A stretch of DNA of 5,703 nt, taken from contig CALFNW010000026.1 in the NCBI GenBank assembly GCA_937902275.1, positions 1 through 5,703 on the forward strand, written 5' to 3'. This document shows, one piece after another, positions 1 through 5,703 of the stretch (position 1 is the first letter of the stretch; each line of letters starts with the position of its first letter). The notes under the pieces were generated by a model. The model was given only the letters and a program-made list of their open reading frames with translations. It did not search any database and had not been told where the DNA came from. This DNA is from UBA4717 sp002404395 (GTDB taxonomy: Bacteria; Bacillota; Clostridia; Oscillospirales; CAG-272). Position numbers and translations under genes: made by a program.

Positions 1-3000
1 CCCGCCGATCCGAAGGTCAAAAATTTTTCCTATGCCGTCGTAAACGGAGATGTTTATTACCGCGAAAATTCCGTGATGAGCAAGCTTGATTTGCCGGAGC
101 AAACGGCTGAACGCATCAAAGGTATGGTAGCGATACGAGACTGCACTCAAAGCCTTATCGACTGTCAGATGAGTGACGGAAGCGATACCGAGATTGCGGA
201 ATATCAAAGTAAATTGAATCGCTTGTACGACGATTATACCCGCAAGTACGGACTCATTAACAGCAGTGCCAATAAGCGAGCTTTCAATCAGGATAACAGT
301 TATTGCCTTTTGTGTTCTCTTGAAGTCGTTGACCATGAGGGGAATTTAGAGCGCAAAGCAGATATGTTTACCAAGCGCACTATCAAGAAAGCCGAGATTG
401 TGACACAGGTTGATACCGCGAGCGAAGCACTTGCAGTATCCATGGGAGAAAAAGCGAGAGTGGATATTCCGTATATGATGCAGCTTACGGGTAAGAATGA
501 AGCGGAGCTTACGGAAGAATTGCAGGGGGTTATTTTCCTGAATCCGTTAAATGACGAATGGGAAACCGCCGACGAATATCTTTCGGGTAATGTCAGAAAG
601 CAGCTTGAAATTGCAAAAACGTTTGCCGAGAACGATTCGAAATATGCGGTAAATGTAGCGTTTTTGGAGCAGGTGCAGCCGAAAGACCTTGAAGCTTCGG
701 AGATTGAAATCCGTCTCGGAGCAACTTGGATTAAACCCGAATATATCCGTGATTTTATGGGCGAACTTTTCCAAACGCCGCGTTATTTGCTTGGAGACAC
801 GATTGATGTACGGTATTCGCAGTCTACGGGCGAATGGAACATCAGCGGCAAAAGCCGTGACAGCTATGGGAATGTCCGGGTGCGCATGACCTACGGAACA
901 GACCGCGTGAACGGCTATAAGCTCCTTGAAGATGCGCTCAATCTTCGCGACACCCGTATTTTTGACAAAGTAACGGAGGACGGCAAAGAAAAGCGTGTGT
1001 TAAACAAAAAAGAAACCATGCTCGCACAGCAAAAGCAGGACGCTATCAAAGCGGAATTTGCAAATTGGATCTTCCGCGATCCGACTCGCCGTGCCGAACT
1101 TGTGACGGAATATAACACGCGGTTTAACTCGGTTCGTCCCCGTGAGTATGACGGAAGTCATATTACCTTTCAGGGCATGAATCCCACGATTTCACTTCGT
1201 CCGCATCAGAAAAATGCCGTTGCGCACGTTCTCTATGGGAATAATACACTTCTTGCTCATTGTGTGGGCGCGGGTAAAACCTTTGAGATGATCGCGGCTG
1301 CAATGGAAAGCAAGCGGCTCGGACTTTGCCAAAAGTCTTTGTTTATCGTTCCGAATCATTTGACCGAGCAGTGGGGATCGGACTTTTTGAAACTTTATCC
1401 CGGTTCGAATATTCTCGTAGCGACAAAAAAGGATTTCGAGCCTGCCAACCGCAAGAAATTCTGTGCGAGAATCGCTACGGGCGATTACGATGCGGTCATC
1501 ATCGGTCACAGTCAGTTTGAGCGTATTCCCCTGTCGATAGAACGGCAACGGCGCATGCTTGAAGAACAAATTGATGAGCTTATGGAGCAGATTGAGGAGG
1601 CAAAAGACCAAAACGCTGAAAACTATACTATAAAGCAAATGGAAAAGACGAGAAAATCCTTGGAGACACGGCTTGAACGGCTGAACGACCAAAGCAAAAA
1701 GGATGATGTTGTTACCTTTGAGCAACTTGGAGTTGACCGTCTTTTTGTGGACGAAAGCCATGGATTCAAGAATTTGTTCCTGTACACGAAAATGCGGAAC
1801 ATCGCAGGTATTGCGCAGACCGAAGCGCAAAAATCCTCAGATATGTTTGCTAAATGCAGATATATGGATGAGCTTACGGGAAATCGCGGTATAACCTTTG
1901 CCACAGGAACGCCGATCTCCAACAGCATGACCGAGCTTTATACGTTAATGCGGTATTTGCAGTATGACACCTTGCAGAGCATGAACCTCGGGCATTTTGA
2001 TTCATGGGCATCTACCTTCGGTGAAACGGTAACAGCCGTTGAACTTGCGCCCGAGGGCAGCGGATATCGTGCAAAAACGAGATTTGCAAAGTTTTTCAAT
2101 CTGCCGGAGTTAATGTCGGTGTTCAAGGAATCTGCCGACATTCAAACATCGGATATGCTGAAACTGCCCGTGCCTGAGGCGATTTACACCGATGTTGTAT
2201 CTGAACCAAGTGAGGAACAGACAGCAATGGTTGAAGCTCTCGGAGAACGTGCGGAAATTGTCCGTAACGGCGGTGTTGATCCGAGCGTAGACAATATGCT
2301 CAAAATCACAAACGATGGGAGAAAGCTTGCCCTTGATCAGCGTTTGAATAATCCACTGCTCCCCGATAATCCGAACAGCAAGACCAACAACTGTGTGGAA
2401 AATGTCTTTTCCGTATGGCAGGAAACTGCAAAGGATAAAGCGGCGCAGCTTGTATTCTGCGACCTTTCCACGCCAAAGGGTGACGGTGAGTATAACGTTT
2501 ATGATGATTTTCGCGATAAGTTGATTTCAAAAGGCATTCCTACCGAACAGATTGCTTTTATTCATGAAGCAAATACCGAAATCCGCAAGGCGGAATTGTT
2601 TGCCAAAGTACGAAACGGTGAGGTGCGTGTACTTATCGGTTCAACCGCCAAGATGGGACCGGGAATGAACGTGCAGGACAGGCTTATCGCACTGCATCAT
2701 TTGGATGTGCCGTGGAAACCGTCCGATATCGAACAGCAGGAGGGCAGAATTATCCGTCAGGGCAATATGTTTCCGCAGGTCAGGATTTTTCGCTATATTA
2801 CGAAAGGCACTTTCGATGCGTACTCGTGGCAGCTTCTTGAAAACAAGCAAAAATTTATTTCACAGATCATGACAAGCAAAAGTCCCGTCCGAAGCGCCGA
2901 TGATATCGACGAAGCGGCGCTGAGCTATGCGGAAATTAAGGCGCTTGCTACGGGGAATCCGTATATCAAGGAAAAGATGGATTTGGATGTTCAGGTCGCA

Positions 3001-3759
3001 AAGCTGCGACTTCTCAAAGCCAATTTTGATTCACAGCGGTATCGTTTGGAGGACGATATTCTTGTGAATTTCCCGAAAATGATTACGGCAACCGAAGAAC
3101 GCATTGAAGGGTTGAAAACAGACCAAATTGCGGCGGCAGAAAACGTACCGAAGGACAACGATAACTTCCGTATGGAAGTAGTCGGAAAGACCTTCGACAA
3201 CAAAAAGGAAGCGGGACTTGCCGTTATCGCCGCCTGCTCGGGTATGAAAGCCATCGGCAAGGAGGGAGAGATCGGCAGTTATGCAGGCTTTCGGATGAGC
3301 GTCCGTTATGACGTGTTCAACAGCGTATTTGAACTTACTCTGCGCGGAAAAAGCAGTTACAAAGTGGAGATCGGTACGGATGCTATCGGTAATATTACGA
3401 GAATCAACAATGCGCTTGCGGATATTCCGAATCATTTGAAGCAGGCAGAGGAGCGTCTTGAAACATTGCATATTCAAATGGCAAATGCAAAGGAGGAGAT
3501 TTCAAAGCCGTTTGAGCAGGCAGCGGAGCTGAAAGCAAAAGAAGAACGTCTGTCTGAGTTAAACGCACTGCTTAATATGGACGCCGACAAGGACGGCGAT
3601 GAACATGGATTCAGCGATATTTCAGACGATGAGGACGAGGTTGCGGACAAGCCCGTGCAAAGAGTGTCCGTGCTTGACAGACTGCACCGGATGCAGGAAA
3701 AAACAAAAGACCGTGAAGCGGCGCAGCTAAGCACAAAGAGAAAAGAACCGGAGATTTAA
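1..3759 (+). CDS. SNF2-type helicase, C-terminal part of a giant ICE methylase/helicase polyvalent protein (5' partial)
   Basis: The frame is open from base 1 with no stop, so the true start lies upstream. The GTG/ATG pair at 73-78 has no Shine-Dalgarno sequence and sits inside the conserved 'NFSY...VYYRENS' stretch, so it is internal. Seen in order: a long pre-helicase region (to about 1180); a 'LRPHQKNAV' Q-motif-like segment near 1195; Walker A CVGAGKT (1261-1281); a charged coiled coil (about 1537-1701); the DESH Walker B box (1750-1761); motif III TGTPISNS (1903-1926); RecA-like lobe 2 with 'GSTAKMGPGMNVQ' near 2638; and motif VI QQEGRIIRQGN (2734-2766). All core helicase motifs appear intact, so ATP-driven DNA translocation is likely. 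After the helicase come a coiled coil, a small conserved C-terminal module (about 3178-3470), another coiled coil, an acidic patch and a basic tail. Known of the family: such proteins in Firmicute ICEs, and phage P1 DarB, join an N-6 adenine methylase to the helicase and act in antirestriction. The methylase half is not visible here. The helicase call is firm; the antirestriction role is inferred. Confidence 0.93.
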   Translation, partial: PADPKVKNFSYAVVNGDVYYRENSVMSKLDLPEQTAERIKGMVAIRDCTQSLIDCQMSDGSDTEIAEYQSKLNRLYDDYTRKYGLINSSANKRAFNQDNSYCLLCSLEVVDHEGNLERKADMFTKRTIKKAEIVTQVDTASEALAVSMGEKARVDIPYMMQLTGKNEAELTEELQGVIFLNPLNDEWETADEYLSGNVRKQLEIAKTFAENDSKYAVNVAFLEQVQPKDLEASEIEIRLGATWIKPEYIRDFMGELFQTPRYLLGDTIDVRYSQSTGEWNISGKSRDSYGNVRVRMTYGTDRVNGYKLLEDALNLRDTRIFDKVTEDGKEKRVLNKKETMLAQQKQDAIKAEFANWIFRDPTRRAELVTEYNTRFNSVRPREYDGSHITFQGMNPTISLRPHQKNAVAHVLYGNNTLLAHCVGAGKTFEMIAAAMESKRLGLCQKSLFIVPNHLTEQWGSDFLKLYPGSNILVATKKDFEPANRKKFCARIATGDYDAVIIGHSQFERIPLSIERQRRMLEEQIDELMEQIEEAKDQNAENYTIKQMEKTRKSLETRLERLNDQSKKDDVVTFEQLGVDRLFVDESHGFKNLFLYTKMRNIAGIAQTEAQKSSDMFAKCRYMDELTGNRGITFATGTPISNSMTELYTLMRYLQYDTLQSMNLGHFDSWASTFGETVTAVELAPEGSGYRAKTRFAKFFNLPELMSVFKESADIQTSDMLKLPVPEAIYTDVVSEPSEEQTAMVEALGERAEIVRNGGVDPSVDNMLKITNDGRKLALDQRLNNPLLPDNPNSKTNNCVENVFSVWQETAKDKAAQLVFCDLSTPKGDGEYNVYDDFRDKLISKGIPTEQIAFIHEANTEIRKAELFAKVRNGEVRVLIGSTAKMGPGMNVQDRLIALHHLDVPWKPSDIEQQEGRIIRQGNMFPQVRIFRYITKGTFDAYSWQLLENKQKFISQIMTSKSPVRSADDIDEAALSYAEIKALATGNPYIKEKMDLDVQVAKLRLLKANFDSQRYRLEDDILVNFPKMITATEERIEGLKTDQIAAAENVPKDNDNFRMEVVGKTFDNKKEAGLAVIAACSGMKAIGKEGEIGSYAGFRMSVRYDVFNSVFELTLRGKSSYKVEIGTDAIGNITRINNALADIPNHLKQAEERLETLHIQMANAKEEISKPFEQAAELKAKEERLSELNALLNMDADKDGDEHGFSDISDDEDEVADKPVQRVSVLDRLHRMQEKTKDREAAQLSTKRKEPEI

Positions 3760-3765
3760 CAAAGC

Positions 3766-3795
3766 GCTCCCGTCGATAAAAATATCGGCGGGAGC
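3766..3795 (+). promoter_or_regulatory. Intergenic stem-loop between the helicase and ArdC genes
   Basis: Arms 3766-3778 and 3783-3795 form a 13-bp stem around an AAAA loop. The only non-Watson-Crick position is one T opposite G, which pairs as G·U in RNA. The lower seven pairs are GCTCCCG/CGGGAGC, so the hairpin should be very stable. It begins seven bases after the helicase stop codon. The downstream sequence is CAGATTTTC, not an immediate T-run, so a classical intrinsic terminator is doubtful. It ends eight bases before the ribosome binding site of the next gene. Plausible roles are a partial terminator or attenuator that lowers expression of the second gene, or an RNA processing and stability element within one transcript. 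The structure is seen; its function is inference. Confidence 0.7.
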
Positions 3796-3803
3796 AGATT
3801 TTC

Positions 3804-3810
3804 AGGAGGT
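3804..3810 (+). promoter_or_regulatory. Ribosome binding site AGGAGGT that fixes a TTG start
   Basis: AGGAGGT is a full match to the Firmicute Shine-Dalgarno consensus. It lies eight bases before the TTG at 3819-3821. The frame is closed upstream by a TAA at 3777-3779, and no ATG or GTG occurs in frame between that stop and the TTG. The first in-frame ATG (3927) is 36 codons later, inside the ArdC domain and without such a site. The TTG is therefore the best start. Confidence 0.88.
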
Positions 3811-3818
3811 ATTTTATA

Positions 3819-5703
3819 TTGGCGGAAAATAAGCAACAACAGCAATTAAAAGAGATAACCAAAAAATTGGAGCAAGGCGTAAAGGAACTTTTCAGCTCCG
3901 AGAAGTATACGGAATATCTGCGTGTAATGTCTCAGTTTCATAATTACAGTTTTTCAAACACATTGCTCATTGCTTTGCAGAAGCCCGATGCTACCCTTGT
4001 TGCAGGCTACGGAGCATGGCAAAAGAAATTTGAGCGAAATGTAAAGAAAGGCGAAAAGGCGATCAAGATTTTCGCGCCCGCGCCGAGAAAGTTGGAAGTA
4101 GAACGGGATATGCTTGATCCCGAAACACAGAAGCCCGTAGTTGATGAAAACGGTGAAGTCAAAAAAGAGACGGTTACGGTCAATCAGCCGTATTTCAAAA
4201 TCACTTCGGTTTTTGATGTCAGTCAGACAGACGGCAAACCGCTTCCTGAACTTGCCGAAGTCAATGACTTAACCAACAATGTGGAAGGATACGGCATTTT
4301 CTTTGAGGCTCTGAAACGAATGTCGAAAGTGCCGATAGACTTTGAAACGATTGAGGGAACTTCCCATGGATTTTATCACCAAGTCGATAAGCGCATTGCG
4401 ATTGCCGAGGGGATGAGCGAAGCGCAGAACGTCAAGACAGCGATCCATGAGATTGCTCATTCCCGTTTACACGACAGAGATATGATTGACGCCGAAAACG
4501 GCGTGATGGTTGACCGTCGTACCCGCGAGGTACAGGCAGAAAGCATAGCCTATACAATCTGCCAACACTATGGGATTGATACAAGCGAATACTCCTTCGG
4601 TTATATCGCGGGATGGAGTGAGGGCAAGGAAATAAAAGAGCTTCGTCAATCTATGGAAACCATTTGCCGTGAAGCGGACAGCATGATTAAGGAAATTGAT
4701 CAAAGTCTTGAAGAAGTAAGACAGGAGCGGCAAAAAGAAAATACCGTGTCGGCTATCTTTGATTATTATGTTATGCCCGATACGACCATTCCCGAGATGG
4801 ACTTTTACAATGATTTTGATATGGCGATTGCGGCATATTTTGCGTGCCCGAATGAGAAAATGAAATCTTTCGGTATCCGAGCTTCCGAAACAATGGAGGC
4901 AACCGAATTTTTGCACTGTGTCAATGGCATAGATTATCCCGTGGTAGACTTTGGAGAAGCGGCAAACAAAAGCCCTGAGATTATCGCTGTTGCAGACCGT
5001 GTGTTTTCCAAGCTGAAAGAACAGGATGTACAATTAGCCTATGCGGTCGGAGAGTTGTATTTCAGTATTCAGAGCACGGACGGCGGCTATGATTATTCGC
5101 TTTATGCTCCCGATTTTAACGTGCTTGACGGCGGTATCATTGAAGATGACGGAAAGCCGTTAAACGAGATCGTATCCGAGCTTTTGGAGGAAGCCGATCT
5201 GTCTTATGATGATTGCAGAGTGACAAATTACAATGAACTTATGAGCCACGCAGATCAAGCAAATGAAGTGAAAAACCGTGAGAAAACTGCCGAAACGATA
5301 GAAGAAAACCAGCCTGCCGTTATTCCGATGTATCAGGATTATCTGAATATAAAGGCGGAAAACGCGGACAGAATCGTGCTGTATCAGGTAGGCGATTTTT
5401 TTGAGGCATTCAATGACGATGCAAAAACGCTTGCCAAGGATTTGGATTTAATGCTTACAAGCCGTCCGATAAGCGACGGCGCGCGAGTACCTCTCATCGG
5501 ATTGCCCAAACACGCGCTTGAAGAATATACCGAGCGAATCCGTGAAAAAGGATACAAACTGACTATCGCGGCACTTGATGGTGATACGCGGAAGGTGTAT
5601 CGGATGACTGATCCTGCTGTCACGCTTAAAACTGCGCTGACGTCTGAGAACAGTGAGCCATCCGCGTTTTTACACGGTCATAGTCCTGCTGAGATTGAAC
5701 AGG
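3819..5703 (+). CDS. ArdC-type ssDNA-binding / zinc metallopeptidase polyvalent protein with a MutS domain I-like module (3' partial)
   Basis: Begins MAENKQQQQLKEITKKL with a TTG start and stays open to the window edge (628 codons plus one base). Residues about 5-138 match the ArdC N-terminal ssDNA-binding domain, with 'HNYSFSNTLLI', 'GYGAWQKKF', 'KKGEKAIKIFAP' and 'VFDVSQT'. Residues about 160-265 are an ImmA/IrrE-like zincin with HEIAH (210-214) as metal-binding and catalytic motif and EVQAE (237-241) supplying the probable third ligand. Residues about 274-308 form a charged coiled coil. Residues about 327-400 are a small module I cannot name. Residues about 402-478 ('GYDYSLY', 'LDGG') resemble a large-polyvalent-protein-associated (LPD16-like) module; that name is tentative. 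Residues about 504-587 resemble MutS domain I. Known of the family: ArdC proteins are carried by conjugative plasmids and ICEs, bind ssDNA and counter restriction during entry. It lies 59 bases after the helicase gene, probably in the same operon. No signal peptide or membrane segment is seen, so it is probably cytoplasmic or transferred with DNA. Further domains are expected past the edge. Confidence 0.92.
   Translation, partial: MAENKQQQQLKEITKKLEQGVKELFSSEKYTEYLRVMSQFHNYSFSNTLLIALQKPDATLVAGYGAWQKKFERNVKKGEKAIKIFAPAPRKLEVERDMLDPETQKPVVDENGEVKKETVTVNQPYFKITSVFDVSQTDGKPLPELAEVNDLTNNVEGYGIFFEALKRMSKVPIDFETIEGTSHGFYHQVDKRIAIAEGMSEAQNVKTAIHEIAHSRLHDRDMIDAENGVMVDRRTREVQAESIAYTICQHYGIDTSEYSFGYIAGWSEGKEIKELRQSMETICREADSMIKEIDQSLEEVRQERQKENTVSAIFDYYVMPDTTIPEMDFYNDFDMAIAAYFACPNEKMKSFGIRASETMEATEFLHCVNGIDYPVVDFGEAANKSPEIIAVADRVFSKLKEQDVQLAYAVGELYFSIQSTDGGYDYSLYAPDFNVLDGGIIEDDGKPLNEIVSELLEEADLSYDDCRVTNYNELMSHADQANEVKNREKTAETIEENQPAVIPMYQDYLNIKAENADRIVLYQVGDFFEAFNDDAKTLAKDLDLMLTSRPISDGARVPLIGLPKHALEEYTERIREKGYKLTIAALDGDTRKVYRMTDPAVTLKTALTSENSEPSAFLHGHSPAEIEQ
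5328..5579 (+). other. MutS domain I-like (mismatch-recognition) segment inside the ArdC-type protein
   Basis: Residues about 504-587 follow the MutS N-terminal pattern from end to end: 'MYQDYLNIK' (opening helix), 'ADRIVLYQVGDFFEAF' (core strand and turn), 'DDAKTLAKDLDLMLTSR', 'VPLIGLPKHALEEY' and 'EKGYKLTIA'. In MutS the GDFYE turn places a Phe and a Glu against the mispaired base. Here the turn reads GDFFE (residues 525-529), so the Phe-x-Glu pair is kept (F527, E529). The MutS clamp, lever and ATPase domains are not present in the visible part. Binding of distorted or mispaired DNA is an inference; the resemblance itself is clear from the motif order. Confidence 0.82.

Noticed and set aside
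73..78. GTG/ATG at 73-78 as the start of the helicase gene
   Set aside because: The same frame is open to base 1, the upstream codons read as conserved protein (NFSY...VYYRENS), and there is no Shine-Dalgarno sequence before it.
1192..1830. 212-codon minus-strand open frame
   Set aside because: It lies antisense to the Walker A to DESH region of the helicase, has no ribosome binding site that I could see, and its translation shows no recognisable domain. It is a shadow of the coding strand.
3031..3477. 148-codon minus-strand open frame opposite the helicase C-terminus
   Set aside because: The plus strand here encodes a conserved-looking module and coiled coil continuous with the helicase; the antisense product shows no motif.
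3766..3803. Classical rho-independent terminator
   Set aside because: The stem is strong enough, but only four T's occur, and they come four bases after the stem, so it was listed as a stem-loop of uncertain role instead.
4467..5033. 188-codon minus-strand open frame
   Set aside because: It is fully antisense to the ArdC-type gene, whose plus-strand reading gives clear domains. The translation is rich in Phe, His, Ile and Cys, as typical for shadow frames.
5328..5703. A separate mutS gene beginning at the ATG at 5328
   Set aside because: The MutS-like segment is in frame with the ArdC-type gene without a stop, and no ribosome binding site precedes the ATG; it is a domain of the larger protein.
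1..5703. CRISPR array, tRNA, rRNA or insertion sequence
   Set aside because: No repeat-spacer pattern, no cloverleaf-like sequence and no transposase or terminal inverted repeats were seen; almost all bases are accounted for by two coding regions.

Overview
This window holds two very large plus-strand genes, both cut by the window edges. It has the look of the interior of an integrative conjugative element (ICE) or plasmid from a gut-type Firmicute (Clostridia, Oscillospiraceae/Lachnospiraceae style). That assignment rests on protein families I recognise, on a strong AGGAGGT ribosome binding site and on intermediate base composition. No integrase, relaxase or attachment site lies inside the window, so the mobile-element label is inferred from gene content.

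Layout: positions 1-3759 are the C-terminal ~1252 codons of a giant SNF2-type (superfamily 2) helicase. Proteins of this kind usually carry an N-6 adenine DNA methylase domain further upstream, and that part would lie before the window. A 59-base intergenic gap (3760-3818) contains a strong 13-bp stem-loop and then the ribosome binding site. From 3819 to the right edge runs a second gene that starts with TTG and does not end in the window. It is at least 628 codons long and is easy to miss because it has neither an ATG start nor a stop here. Its product begins with an ArdC-type ssDNA-binding antirestriction domain, continues with an HEIAH zinc-metallopeptidase domain, a coiled coil and one or two small ICE-associated modules, and then has a domain closely resembling the mismatch-recognition domain I of MutS.

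How they may work together: both are 'polyvalent' proteins, meaning long multidomain proteins made by conjugative elements and phages. They are thought to protect incoming DNA and help it establish in a new host, through modification and remodelling by the helicase/methylase and through ssDNA coating and proteolysis by ArdC-zincin. The same strand and close spacing suggest co-transcription, with the hairpin between them as a possible processing or attenuation element. The most unusual element is the MutS-I-like domain, which keeps the Phe-x-Glu motif used by MutS to read mismatches but sits in a protein with no visible MutS ATPase. Open frames on the minus strand look like shadows of these two genes.
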